Below are positions 22,773-37,900 of a DNA stretch of 64,000 bases, one piece after another. The notes below the pieces were generated by a model. That model searched no databases, was not told the origin of the DNA, and worked only from the letters and a program-made list of their open reading frames with translations. Within the stretch, counting starts at the first letter, position 1, and each line of letters starts with the position of its first letter. The DNA comes from Phoronis australis (Eukaryota > Phoronida > Phoronidae). The stretch covers positions 931,400 through 995,399 of the forward strand of contig NMRA01000061.1 in assembly GCA_002633005.1 (NCBI GenBank), in the 5' to 3' direction. The translations under genes were made by a program, and so were the position numbers.

Positions 22773-25700
22773 CTTCAATATCCGAAAAGTCCAACCTACT
22801 TCGGTGCTGCCTCCTTTTATCCGAGGTGAGAATACTACGGTTGGTGTCCCTTTTCCGCTGCGAAAGAGGCGAGTTGGCAAGTAAAATGGAGTCATCACCA
22901 TCCAGGTCTGCAGCCGTAAAAATATCACGATCACTCTTCAATTTATCTCTGACGGACACGTGAGAATTTATTTCATAACAGTAATGACACGTGAACCTAT
23001 TATTTCGTAACACGGTTTAGAATGGTCCAGTTCCAATAAAGATTACATTTTATAGACAAGTTTTATGTAGACTACAAGCAGTGCCAAGAATGGCAGATTT
23101 TGCAAGGCGAAAATCTGTTAGCTAACTGAAGAAGCAAATGAAAAACATAGAAGACGTAATCTAAAAACATGAAATGAAAAATATCAGTAAGACCCGTCTT
23201 CACGAGCAAAGTTCTACGAAATTCTTCTTTTTAGTCACTCTGTTTGGTGGAGAGCTCAGTGGAGTACCTCACCTATTTGAATCGGTGACTGATTTGACCT
23301 CAATCGCTCAAGTAAACTACCACATACAGTTATGTTGAAAATATCCCTTTCCATTATTTTTACCAGTTTTGAACACACAAAGAGTTCTGCGTGTATTTGC
23401 ACTTCATCAAAAGTGAACTTCAATGCCATTTCAATGTGGCAGCCACTTTGATGAACCACCACCAGAAATAATAGAATCGTTTTAAAAATTTCATATTTCA
23501 TACGGGTTATTTTGAAAACCTCCAATAATACGTCTCGAAAGAGGTTCACTAGGGATCAACTAAAGTGGATTGGGTTACCGCCAAATTCTTTGTCTTTGGA
23601 AGTGTTCTTACTTGACACAGGCGGAAAGAGTAACTTTAAGAGACAAATTATTGGAGAATTGGAAGAGGGTGCAGATACACCGCAGCAAACACAAAGCATC
23701 TTGGGGCTGAAGAAAGATACAGGAAAAGAGCTCGACAGTAGGTGTGTAAAACAAGTAACGTGAAAACTAACAAATTACAAAAGAAAATGGGGAAACCTAC
23801 CAAGTAGACCTGGTATGTTGTCTAGAGTAGTAAAGTCGTCAGTTGAATCGAGCACTTCTGCAAAGACGAGATCAAATTGAGCAGAAGCAAAAAGAAGCCT
23901 ATAAATACGAACTGAAATGTTTGCTTATCACCCCCTGTATATTTTAATAACTGGGTCTTCATGGTTATAAAGTAGTGTTTAAAAAGATATGAAATGGGGG
24001 AAAAGAACGTTTTTAATATTAAGACATGGTTATGAAAACATAAGCAGTAACTCCCATCAAAACTACGATGAATGTCAGGTTTGGAACTTGCTTCTCTGTG
24101 TACATTTAACAGATTTAACACTAACTGGCTTAGGTACACTGTAGGGGGAAGGAAATAATACACTAAAGTTATCACAATTATTAAGGCTGAAAAACGATGA
24201 ACAATTTGTGAGACCAATTGCTAGTGCTTTGTACAATATTGACATAGACCTTCACTTCAGTAATGATACTAAAACATTTACAATTTTCACTGCAAGCTGG
24301 CCATACTCGCCCAGTAAATGACCTCAATTTCATGATTGATTTGATGGAGGCAAAAACCTTCAATTACACTTTGGTTTCAGAAAAAACAAGCACATGTAAA
24401 AGACATTCAGCTTAATAATGTTAATAAATAACATGCTATACATACTGAAGAAATCAGCATTGGTGTGTCGTGGCAAATGTTCTTTTGACATTCTTCCGTC
24501 TGCCTTGAATATGTGTGAGGAATGACTCTGGCCTCTGTTGGGAAAACCTGGCTCTGTGCTCAGTCGTGGTGACTGTGCTAACCGTCCGGGCATGTCTGAC
24601 GTTCGCGTGTGTTCATGAGGCACAGACGCTGCAGGAGAAGAAACAGCTGGAGATCCCAGGGCATCGAGGTCAAGTTTAAACCTCCTCTCTTGACCAACAG
24701 GAGCTCTGTCGCTGGGTTTTTCGATGTTTCCGTTTCCATCCCGACCTGGCAAACTTGCGGGCTCTCCATCTAATTCTTTTCCATATTCTCCCTTTTCCGG
24801 ACTCCTTGTCAGAAACCGACTGTCAAGAAATTTACTATTCCAACTACCCCCCACTGTCAAATCTTTGAATCTGTCCCGGAGAGAGTTAACAGACGCACTA
24901 TGTTCTGTGTCTTCACTTTCTAATATATCTTCGCTTCGGGCAGAATTAAGTTTTAGTTTCTTATAGCGCGAGATGATGTCGTCAGCTGTGATCGACCTCT
25001 CCGAGTCAGAACCATCTTTCGACCGCTTCGTTCCTTGAGACTTCAGTTCAACCAATGGTGGTGACACATCCCCGAGATCAAAGCCACCAACGTCATGTTT
25101 GCTTTTGACCTCCACGTCAGACTTCTCTACCCANTACGATTGGTGTCCCTTTTCCGTTGCGAAAGAGGCGAGTTGGCAAGTAAAATGGAGTCATCACCAT
25201 CCAGGTCTGCAGCCGTAAAAATATCACGATCACTCTTCACTTTACCTCACAATATGACGGACACGTGAGAATTTATTTCATAACAGAAATGACACATGAA
25301 CCTATTATTTCGTAATACCGTTTACAATGGTCCAGTTCCAATAAAGATTACATTTTATACACAAGTTTTATGTAGACTACAAGCAGTGCCAAGAATGGCA
25401 GATTTTGCAAGGCAAAAATCTGTTAGCTAACTGAAGAAGCAAATGAAAAACATAGAAGACGTAATCTAAAAACATGAAATGAAAAATATCAGTAAGACCC
25501 GTCTTCACAGGCAAAGTTCTACGAAATTCTTCTTTTTAGTGACTCTGTTGGTGGAGAGCTCAGTTGAGTACCTGACCTATTTGAATCGGTGACTGATCTG
25601 ACCTCAATCGCTCTAGTAAACTACCACATACAGTTATGTTTAAAATATCCCTTTCCATTATTTTTACCAGTTTTGAACACACAAAGAGTTCTGCATGTAT

Positions 25701-28700
25701 TTGCACTTCATCAAAAGTGAACTTCAATGCCATTTCAATGTGGCAGCCACTTTGATGAACCACCACCAGAAATAATAGAATTGTTTTAAAAATTTCATAT
25801 TTCATACGGGTTATTTTGAAAACCTCCACTAATACGTCTCGAAAGAGGTTCACTAAGGATCAACTATAAAGTGGATTGGGTTACCGCCAAATTCTTTTTC
25901 TTTGGAAGTGTTCTTACTTGACTCAGGCGGAAAGAGTAACTTTAAGAGACAAATTATTGGCAGAATTGGAGGAGAGTGCAGATACACAGCAACAAACACA
26001 AAGCATCTTGGGGCTGAAGAAAGATACAGGAAAAGAGCTCGACAGTAGGTGTGTAAAACAAGTAACGTGAAAACTAACAAATTACAAAAGAAAATGGGGA
26101 AACCTACCAAGTAGACCTGGTATGTTGTCTAGAGTAGTGAAGTCGTCAGTTGAATCGAGCACTTCTGCAAAAAACGAGATCAAATTGAGCAGAAGCAAAA
26201 AGAAGCCTATAAATACGAACTGAAATGCTTGGCTTATCACCCCCTGTATATTTTAATAACTGGGTCTTCATGGTTATAAAGTAGTGTTGAAAAAAATATG
26301 AAATGGGAAAAGAACGTTTTTAATATTAAGAAGACAAGGTTATGAAAACATAAGCAGTAACTCCCATCAAAACTACGATGAATGTCAGGTTTGGAACTTG
26401 CTTCTCTGTGTACATGTAACAGATTTAACACTAACTGGCTTAGGTAGGGGGAAGGAAATAATACACTAAAGTTATCACAATTAGTAAGGCTGAAAAACGA
26501 TGAACAATTTGTGAGACCAATTGCTAGTGCTTTGTACAATATTGACGTAGACCTTCACTTCAGCAATGATACTAAAACATTTACAATTTTCACTGCAAGC
26601 TGGCCATACTTGCCCAGTAAATAACCTCAATTTCATGATTGATTTGATGGAAGCGAAAACCTTCAATTACACTTTGGTTTCAGAAAAAACAAGTACATGT
26701 AAAAGTCATTCAGCCTAATAATGTTAATAAATAACATGTTATACATACTGAAGAAATCAGCATTGGTGTGTCGTGGCAAATGTTCTTTTGACATTCTTCC
26801 GTCTGCCTTGAATATGTATGAGGAATGACTCTGGCCTCTGTTGGGAAAACCTGGCTCTGTGCTCAGTCGCGGTGACTGTGCTAACCGTCCAGGCATGTCT
26901 GACGTTCGCGTGTGTTCATGAGGCACAGACGCTGCAGGAGGAGAAACAGCTGGAGATCCCAAGGCATCGAGGTCAAGTTTAAACCTCCTCTCTTGACCAA
27001 CAGGAGCTCTGTCGCTGGGTTTTTCGATGTTTCCGTTTCCATCCCGACCTGGCAAACTTGCGGGCTCTCCATCTAATTCTTTTCCATATTCTCCCTTTTC
27101 CGGACTCCTTGTCAGAAACCGGCTGTCAAGAAATTTACTATTCCAACTACCCCCCACTGTCAAATCTTTGAATCTGTCCCGGAGAGAGTTAACAGACGCA
27201 CTATGTTCTGTGTCTTCACTTTCTAATATATCTTCGCTTCGGGCAGAATTAAGTTTTAGTTTCTTATAGCGCGAGATGATGTCGTCAGCTGTGATCGACC
27301 TCTCCGAGTCAGAACCATCTTTCGACCGCTTCGTTCCTTGAGACTTCAGTTCAACCAATGGTGGTGACACATCCCCGAGATCAAAGCCACCAATGTCATG
27401 TTTGCTTTTGACCTCCACGTCAGACTTCTCTACCCAACATTCTTTAACTCGAGTATTCTCACTTGCTGAAACTTCGTCTTTTCTATCAAAACTAACGTCT
27501 GCTCTGTGATGAGACTCCTGATCATGTGATACATTTAAGCTGTTATCAAGGCGCTTCAATTTTTCATGACCTTTACCCCCACCTCTTAAACAAGTCCTCA
27601 GCTCTGACACCGAAGAGACTTCACCCCGCTGCAGACTCCTATCCACATCGGGTGTGCGAGCATTAAGAAAGTCCAGGCTAATGTTCTGCAGTAAGACGGC
27701 ACTGTCTTCATTTTCATCAAGTTTCAGGGGAGACAATTCCTGAACCACACCCTGGATGATGTCATGACCTGCTACCCTGCTGGCTCCTGGCTGTTCATGC
27801 ACTGTGCGTCGCCGAGGGCTGAGAAAACCTGAAGGCGGCGATTTTGTTTTCAACCTACTCTCCATGACCCCTGGCCTAGCGGACTCTGGAAACAGGAAAG
27901 AGCAAAAATGAAGATGTCAACATTCCGTGGAAAAAACAAAGTCTTGATCATGACAGTCGAGCGTTAAGGCTCTAAACCATATCAGATAGTCCCAAGCACA
28001 GTAATAACAGGGAGAAACAGTGTACAAGAAATTGTGTCCGTAGCAAAAAACAACCAATTTCATAAAAAATTACGACTCCTGATAAAAATGCAATATTCTG
28101 TAATCATCAAAGATTTTAAAATATAGTTTACTGGTAAACTAATAATACATACTTAAGTTATTCGAATGTGTACTTCACCACTGTTTAGCTGTCAATGTTA
28201 AATTCATTCATGAATGAGCAGTGCACCTAACCACGAAGGGAAGAAAAATAAAATCGTACCAAACTAACGAATTCACATTAGTGTTTCGTTGAGAAATTGA
28301 TTAATATTAATTATCTGGTCATTGATATTATTTCTTAATATTTTTCTGTTGTCATGTGGCACCATCTATTGTGAAGATTGCAATTCCAATACCAGGCCAG
28401 GCAATTTCCGTTTACTCAACTACGGGTTGATCCAATTAGTATGGTGCAGGTAAGGGGAAAACGGAAAATAAAAATTGAAAAACAGCCTTACCACTTCTGT
28501 TGACACTTCTAGACGGTGTTGAAATGGGATGACCGACCTGAAGACCCGATGGCGTATCAAACACGTCATATCTTTTGAATGGTCTCACGGACTCTAACGG
28601 TGTCTTGCGTGACATATCCTCAGGAACGACGAAACGATCACCTTCCTTTCTACCGTCGACATCGGGAGAATCCGTCAACAACGCGACTCTGTCATTATCC

Positions 28701-31700
28701 AGTTTCAAATGTGAATCGTTTGCGTCATAGTCCAAGTCAATTCCCAGGTTGTTAATGTCTGAAGTGAAATTTAAGTCGGGCTTGGTGAATGTTGACCCTT
28801 GGTCCCCTCCATGCAGTCTTGACTTGTTGACATCAGCGTCAGATTTAAAATCGAGTGTAACACTCGCGTCAAGAGTCCCTCCGTGATCACGGCCAGATTG
28901 GTAATGACTGGAACCTTCACCAGCACAGCTGTGGTGTGATGCGTTGACAAACGAGATGTCCGCCTCCGTTTCACCAACTGTGATGATGTTTTCTTCTACT
29001 GCAAAAACAAAGCCGTGAACATAAACTCAGCGAGTATATTGAATTTGAGTACTCAGTAAATTGAATGTATCGCAATGATGACCTCGTGAAGCTTGTTTTC
29101 ACAATGATCCTTGGAGCGGTTTGGCAGAGATGCCGAACGTCAAAAAAAACGGTCTCGAAAATGATAAAAAATGTCCACTAGTTGGCACAAAATATGTTAA
29201 ACCTGTACAAAAACAGCAATTCATTACCACCTTCTTAATAGACACTTATTTAACAAATTTCTTGAAAACCTATCAATGAACTCGGAAGATACAGAGGCAA
29301 ACATAAAACTAAAATTGCCACTAGGGGCCACAGAGGCAGTCCGATCAGTTCGCAACTCGTGGTAATCTTTCGTTAGAATCTGTTGACAGGTGTCAATCCA
29401 TGCACGTTGTACAAATCTTGACAACTTAATGCAGCAAGTCCATTCACGAAGAAAGAATTACTCGCTAGGCATAATAACTTTATCTTAAACTCAGAAAGAA
29501 AATTGAAATATACATTAAACATTATTGTGACAAAAGTTCAACTAAACTGCAAATAATTCTGGCAAGAAGTTTACCAGGCAGTCTGGCAAAACTCTATCAA
29601 AATTATGCACTCCAATGAAACTTTTTGCACCAATGACAGAGGCACACTCTAAGAACTACCCATGCACACCATGTGTTCCCTCTACATACCCGAGTCTCTA
29701 GGTGTGAATATTTCACGAGCGACTCGTTCTCTAGCGCTCAGCTCGTCATGAAGAAGTGTCTCTCTCCAAGTTGGCTTGAGTGTATTCTTCTCAGCAGGTG
29801 TTCTCGCCAACTTATCACGGTGCTCAAATGCAGACGCTCCTAAATAGCATTAAACACTACTTCATAGAAACCTTGCACATGTACATGTCATCCACTGTAT
29901 GTTTTTATGCTTGACGCACACAATGTTTTAGAAACACATTCCTCAGACTTACTTATGACAAGTATTTCACAAAAAGGCGCATTCGCCTAATTCGCACTGG
30001 TTGACATTTACGCACAAATGCCTAAATGCAAGGCATCAGTCGAGACACTCCCTCGATATATTAGAAAGTGGTCTCCACGGTAATGCATGGAGAGTCTTTT
30101 GACACAGCCATCATTGAAACATTTTTTTAGTTCAACACAAAAACATAACTATACACATGATACCCAAGTGTATTGCCTTATATATTAAAAGCAGCAACGA
30201 TGAAACACAAGCAACAGAACTGATCATTCGGAACCGATACAAAATCTCTCTATCGTCGCAAATACCTCTCTAGCTATAAATTTTCTACGAGAAGAGGTTT
30301 ATCAACTTTACAATATGCAATAATAGAATTTTGTAATTGCCTAAACTCCGGAATTTTCCCTCAATGTTTTTTCACAGCCATACCCACATTTTTCATAGAG
30401 AGACTAGACTGTCAAAACAATATCTGGCAAAGTGTTACATCAAGAGTGACGGAGCTCCATCGTGCACGTCATTACCTAGTCCAGCCAGGGGGTCACGCAG
30501 GTTGACTTCATCTGGACCACTACTGGGTGAAGTGGAGCGAGAACTTCCTCCAGATACCAAGATGTCGCCAGTGATCACTGCGTTGGCAACCTGTGAAAAC
30601 GACGCAATACAGCCACTAGATGTCAGGTGATACTGTTGCTACCGCTATGGATAATTAACAACCTTTAATTATCACATTCATCGGGTTAAATGTTCATCTT
30701 AATGCCACCCCCAAATTTTCATTTTTAAACGCTCGGTACTCAGCCCAACTCCTGCACCCGCTTTATATCGCCAACATCTCCTTGGAAGCACCTGTCTTTG
30801 TGAACAAACGTCTTGTACAAATGTTAGCTCCCAATCTGTGCAAAACAACTATCGTAACTTTTCACCCACAATGACCTTTGTAGGCCCATACCAGAGAAGC
30901 CATGATGTACAAAGGCTTGACTTATAGGCCGGAATTCTGAGAGTGGTGCAGGTCCCCACATAGGAACTTGGGTTAATTAAATGCTCATTATTTATGTGCA
31001 TGGATTGTTATTTACATTTGCACCAGTCTAAGTCTACCATGCCATGTGACCATATCTAGACTTTTTACCTGTTCAGCGAGTATGTCTTTAGATCGCTGCT
31101 GTTTGGCTGCAGCAGCTACACGAGATTTTTGTTTACCAACTGCAGCAGATGACTTTTTGATAACTGAACTTGAGGTCTGTAAAGGTCAACACAGAGTCTA
31201 CAGTTGTTGTTGAGAAAAGCACATTTTGAGGTGACGACTAGCATTTTGCAGAAAACATAAAGCAAAGTGTAAACATGAAACATTAAAACAACATTTGTTT
31301 AAAATTAAGTCAAACTCAACACTGAACAATAGAAAACATGGTATTTGAAACAGCACACCTTTGTAACTAAATTCCGACATTGGCTCCCAAATAAGGGACA
31401 TAATTCATTATACAAAGAGAAACTTCAACTACATTTCCCCCAGGTTTTGAAATTGAGCTTTATTCAGAGTGAGGCAGGCGTGGTTGCTGTCACCAAATCA
31501 ACCTACCTTGTCACTGGGTTTCTTAAACACAGACTTGGTCTTTGACACCTGTTCTGTCAGGTGTTCCCGAGCTTCTCTCGTTGACGACGATGACGCTATT
31601 TTTGTCGGTGTCGTCATCGCCGACTCTTTACCAAGACGCGCCGGCTGTGCTCGACTGATAGGCGCTTTTACCTGCTTCTGAGGAGTGAAGTCGACATCGA

Positions 31701-31930
31701 AGCTTGCGGCTCGCTGTGGCGCAGATCGTATACGTGTACGATGTTTGTCACCAACCTTCTCATAGGAAAAGTCAGGGCCAGGTAGTTTGGAAGGTTTCAG
31801 GCTAGGATAACAACAAAGACAACATTGTCATGATAGTGTTTCCTACACACAGTCTACCCTAGAACAACTTGCACTACTGCAACTTATCCCACTTTTAAGT
31901 GGAGCGTCCACACACACACACGTGCACGCG

Positions 31931-31964
<34 letters not shown>

Positions 31965-34900
31965 AACATCCGATAACTGGAGTAAGGCGGACGTTGTCGC
32001 TTTGTATACGACAATGGCCATCTGACGCAAATAGGAATCTGGTAATTACTTTCACCTTACCCCAGTTTTGTGGCCAAATTGACTAGAAGTGACACAAGTT
32101 TACCGAGAACAAGTTACCTTTCCTCAATAAAGTGAATTTGTCACACGTGGGTTAAGTTGGACAAGTTTAAACAGTGTCCACACAGTTTTCAAGCCTAGCG
32201 ACAACTCATTCCAGGAGTAACTTGCTCTAGGGCAAGTCTGTGCACTTGTGAAAATGATTCTAATGAACTCCGAAGAAAGTCTTTCATACAAGTAACCAAT
32301 TGCTACTATTGCTAACTGCATTAATAACTGTCTAAGTGTGTTCACATACTGACACTGTAATGCAATAAAGTGAAAGACTGTTTAAGTGTGTTCACATGCT
32401 AACATTGTAATGTCATTAGAGGAAGACTGTCTAAGTGTGTTCCATGCTGACATTGTAAGACGGTATAGAGGAAGACTGTTTAAGATTTCACATGCTGACA
32501 CTGTAATGCAATACAGAGAAAGACTGTTTAAATGTGTTCACATGCTAACATTGTAATGCCATACAGAAGAAGACTGTCTAAGGGCTGTTCCAGTAAAATC
32601 CGTGTGGGAGGGGGGGGGACGGCAGTAGAAATAAAAATTCATGGGTGGTGGTCTTCAGAAAAAAAATCAAATTATGGGTGGTCGGTCCTGTAAGAAGTGA
32701 TGCATTAAAAATGGGTGGTATTTTTTGATCTGTTAACGTTGACAGGTTGGTTAATTCAGCCAACACATCTCCAAAGAAATCAAAACTCAAAAAATGCGAT
32801 TGGCATATATCCCAACTTATCCCAATACAAAAAAGCCCATATTGCCAGTGAACAGAGTGCAATATGTTCACTAAGCCATTAATCAAGTCATGGGCAACTT
32901 GATTTGAGCCAAGTGCTTGTCTGCAGTCCTATTGAATTGAAAAGTTATGCAACACTAAACTGGTGTTAACACATATAAGAAAATTGATGATTTTTAAATA
33001 AAAAGTATGAGGAGTAAGATAAACAAGTTCCAATATTCACTTGACATAGAAGTATAAAAGAGTTTGTGGAGACAGTTTGAGATTCATAGATCCTTATAAT
33101 TGAAAAAATGTTCATTGAAATTATAGACACATGGTGAACAGAGACACCTGGTGGCTGCCAAAAGTATTGTTCACAGGCTACTTTAATTTNNNNNNNNNNN
33201 NNNNNNNNNNNNNNNNNNNNNNNNNNNNNNNNNNNNNNNNNNNNNNNNNNNNNNNNNNNNNNNNNNNNNNNNNNNNNNNNNNNNNNNNNNNNNNNNNNNN
33301 NNNNNNNNNNNNNNNNNNNNNNNNNNNNNNNNNNNNNNNNNNNNNNNNNNNNNNNNNNNNNNNNNNNNNNNNNNNNNNNNNNNNNNNNNNNNNNNNNNNN
33401 NNNNNNNNNNNNNNNNNNNNNNNNNNNNNNNNNNNNNNNNNNNNNNNNNNNNNNNNNNNNNNNNNNNNNNNNNNNNNNNNNGTGGATTTGGCACCCATCT
33501 GAGTGAGAACGGAAAAGAAGCGATCATGAGGGCAGAATCTCGCTTCACGTGATCTCATGAGTGCGAGGCCTTGGAACAAATCGGGAGTCACATACCACTA
33601 CGCTGTTGCAGACTGGAAATATGAAGACAGTGGGAGTTGGGATGAACCTTGTCAATACTCTCTAATGGACACCCATGACATTATGATAATGAAACAATGA
33701 AATCAATAGTATGATCAACTCACCTTTATCATGTCTATGCTTCAGTGAGCGCAAAGTGTCCGGAGTGTCCACTTTAAGTGTAGATTCATCATCGAAGGAC
33801 AAGACGGGCGTGGATGGCAGCAGACTCATGCCAAACGACTGGAAAACCAATGTTTTAGAAGAAAGACTGAATATTCGTCCCCACCGACTTGAAAACCGAC
33901 ATTTCTAAGTTTGTAACACGACTGACTGGAAAATAGGACAGATCAGCACGGCAAAATCAAATTGAATATTTAAATGAGGTACTGGCGAAGGGTAATGAAC
34001 GAACAACAAGTGTTATAGACAAGTTTTGCATTGAACAGCTCCAAATCACACTTCATGTAACAGGCAGAGTTTACATCATTTCTTTTAATACATTTTCATG
34101 GTAAGAACATGAGATGCGAACGCGTGTTAATACATACAACACGTGTCAAAAGAATTCTGACAAATTTTATTCCAGTGTCATAACCATTCATTCCACTTAC
34201 GGCAAAAATAAAGAGTAATATCAACGCCATTTTCACAGTGTTAGTTTTTCAGCAAAGTCACAGTCACTGCCATTCGTGACGGATGGCTTCAGTGACATAG
34301 AAATTCTTTTGCTCTCAGATCATCACAGGGAATTCCTCGTCACTTTGACTTATACTAAGTACCATAGACAGTGAACTCACAGTCGTTTTCCTGTTTCCGG
34401 GGGTTGACCTGGTGACGTCTAGTCTCGTTTGCAACGTACTGACTGACTGCCTCAGATCTGGTAAAATTTCACTGGCAAGCTGTGCCCTGAAATAAGGACA
34501 AACAAAACTTGGCGAAGGAGAACATAGTTAAGTGATCGCCAAAGCAAACTTCTAAGGATTTCTGAAAGAACTCCTTGGAAAAGATTATGTGACTGTCCTA
34601 ATAAACGCTTACAGAAAGTGGTGGAGACAGCTTGGAAAATTTTATCAAAACCTGCCTCACCCTCAGCAAGTTGTATTTTTTTACAGTCTTGATTTCATTT
34701 GTCAGCACTATGACTATTACAACAGATGTGTGAAGGCACTTCTGTTGGCAAATAGTCAATGTTTATAGTCTTTTTAAAGATAAAGATAAGGTACCTTGCT
34801 TACCTTTTCCACAAGTACTGGGCATGCACAAACGAAAGAGCCCACAACCGAATAAATGCACATACCCAAATTAGCACACGTAAAAATTTTTACATTCCCC

Positions 34901-37900
34901 AGTCACTAATTAGTGCTTCACCAACAACAGAATTTCTCCACTGACCTTGACTTCAAATAAAGCCTGGGGAGTGCCTTTTCATGCTCACAGGGACCGTTGT
35001 CAAAATTACATAGTGTAGTGTAACACATGTTCTTGTTGACACCAGAAGCTTACGTGTGCAGGTGTTGAGAGTGTATGTTTGTCAGTGTGTATATTGAGGG
35101 GTTAAAAATCTTGTCTTCAAGAACTTGATAAGCCACTTCACTCACCTGAGTTCTTTAGCATTGGTATAGTGAGCGTGGTGAGTATGAACTTGAGTCAGGA
35201 TGCTCGCCGACTGCTCATCAAAACTGGGAACACCAACTGTAATTATTCACAAAAACATACCAATGTAAGCAAACATATACATGGAAATAGAACATATGGC
35301 AGGCATTAACGTGAAGCAATCAACGAGAAAAGTGTTTTTTTAGAGATCCGTCCAAAGATGCATTAGACCTAAACATTAACAGTCGCACTCCGACTGTGAG
35401 CTAGCAAAACTAAACCCAATTGATAAATAGCCCAGTATTCTAAGAGTGTTTAACCAATAAATTCACTGGCCTCAATTTCATCACATGGCTGGCAGAAATA
35501 GCCAAAATTGTCAACTTGTAATAAAAAAAAACGCTTTTTGTTGTTTTATTACTCTAGACAAAGCTAATAACTTCAAGAAGTCTATCCCATCCAACAATTT
35601 TCCTGAAATGCATTTTTCATTCATAAAACCTTATGTCCCATTAAAGCCTCCCAAGGTCAGGAGTTTTGCAATATGAAGAATGGCTTTACTATGAAGAGTA
35701 AACAATGTTACAACTCATTGACAATGAATTTTGTAAAGTCTTTGGTTTGGGACGCAATGAGGCGGGACGAGTAAATTTCATTTCATGAAATTTTTAGCAA
35801 AATTGTTACGAATTTTTTTATCTCACAGTCAACATTGTTTTATTTTTACAGTAATGTTCCATTGTCACCAGGCAACATTTGGCATAATTTGAAACATTCC
35901 TAGCAAAGTAGTTAGCTTTTTTGAATTAGAACTCGAAATTTTACTAATTATTCTGTACCAAATTGAAGATTTTTTACAGTAACTGTAATCCTTACAGCTT
36001 AGCGGTATTTTTCAGATTGTCCTCACTAATACAAGACCAATGTGATTCTATCCACAGGTTTAAGAAAGAACGATAATCCACCAGACTATGAAACAAAATG
36101 TGTCTGACTGAGCCAGTTCATTTTATTTATGAGCGTTCACTTTATTAATAACAGCTACCTTCATGAAGTTTATCAATGTAGAGGTGCAGTGATAGATTCC
36201 ACAGCTGTATAAGACTGAGAATGTCCAACTTTCCTTCTCTGTACAAGTTGCCAACATTCCGCTGGAAATGGCAATAAATCAATATTGACGTACATTATCA
36301 CATTAAACACACTCTTCCCACATTGCACCTGCGCATCCCTTCAGGACTGGAGAGTTTGACATCTTCAGAAGAAATTGAGGACCGAACGAAGAAAGGCAAT
36401 TTGTGCCATTTTCACGAAAACGCATTCAAATAGAAAACTTAAACTAAGCCATATACATGTAGAATGTATGCAGCCACCTGTCTGTGTTCTAAATACAACT
36501 CTGTTGATATAAATAGTACATTAGCTCAAGCCCAACTGCACACCAGATAATGTAGTCAATCCAGACCATATAGAACGCAGTACCCAAGATGCAGTACCGT
36601 AGGTATTTGTCAAGATTGCCAGGGCACTAAAGAAACGTGTGCTATTTTCAATTGGTGTCTTTGGGTAGTGATTTTTAGGGGTTTTAATTTTGTTTTCTAA
36701 TTCAGATAGTGTGATTAAACAGTCAAAAACAATATACCTTTTGTTGAAACTTGTTTCCATATACAGGGCTTGGAATGACCAATGACAAAAACGCGGAAAC
36801 TTTAGAAACTTTTACGGCCCAAATCATCGCCCGATAACCAGCCTAGAACTGGACCTTTCACCGACAAAAATTGTCCTTTAAGCTCGCTCGTCTACTCCCA
36901 ACCCACACATTTTTGGCTGCAGAGCGGTAGTATTTGTCGCCGCGCTTACAATAACACGAGACGCCATTGAAAATCACACCACGCTATCCCAGATGCCCCG
37001 GCAATGTTGACAATTTACGTTCCTCCGAACATAAAGAGCAACTTCCGCTTTTCGAGGTGAACGTCGTCTGCAACGCCGCGGTAAGAAAGGAATTTGCCGC
37101 GGAAATTTTATACCAAATCCGATTTTTTTCCGCGGAAATATTATAAAAAAAGCGGAAAGCACATTTGAAAAAAGCGGAAATCCGCGTTTCCGCGGAAAAT
37201 TCCAAGCCCTGCATATAGCACACATGGTAGCAAATTGTTGAAGATTTCCAACTTCACAGTGTTTTCATGGCATGCACTTAATAGTGGATCACCCTTTTAA
37301 AACAACAACGAGAAAACCAGTGCACCTACCCTGTGCAACTCCTGTTCGCATTCCCTGAGAAGCATGTCGGGGATTTTCACATTGATTTCTCCAGCATCAA
37401 TTTTGTGCATGTTGACCACCCCTCTGAGTATGGACTCAACCACTTTACGCTCGTGTTCTTTCGACCGGCAGTAGTTGTCTATATCTTTCCACATTTCACG
37501 AAGCTACAGGGAGAGTAGAAAACTCACAATGTAATAATCCATAACACGGATTTTAAATGTTCTGCAGTAGCCACCACTTGCTATCATTCAGTGGCCACCA
37601 CTTGCTATCATTCAGTGGCCACCACTTACTATCATTCAGTAGCCACCACTTGCTATCATTCAGTGGCCACCACTTACTATCATTCAGTGGCCACCACTTG
37701 CTATCATTCAATGGCCACCACTTGCTATCATTCAGTAGCCACCACTTGCTAACATTAAGTGGCCAACACTTGCTATCATTCAGTAGCCACCACTTGCTAT
37801 CATTCAATGGCCACCACTTGCTATCATTCAGTAGCCACCACTTGCTATCATTCAATGGCCACCACTTGCTATCATTCAGTAGCCACCACTTGCTATCGTT

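Noticed and set aside
33482-33600. Possible HAUS6 exon just right of the gap
   Set aside because: The frame is open, but no acceptor/donor pair gives the required phases and nothing resembles HAUS6.
36974-37225. Overlapping 79- and 83-codon minus frames
   Set aside because: They lie inside the CAGGGCTTGGAA transposable element and have no domain.
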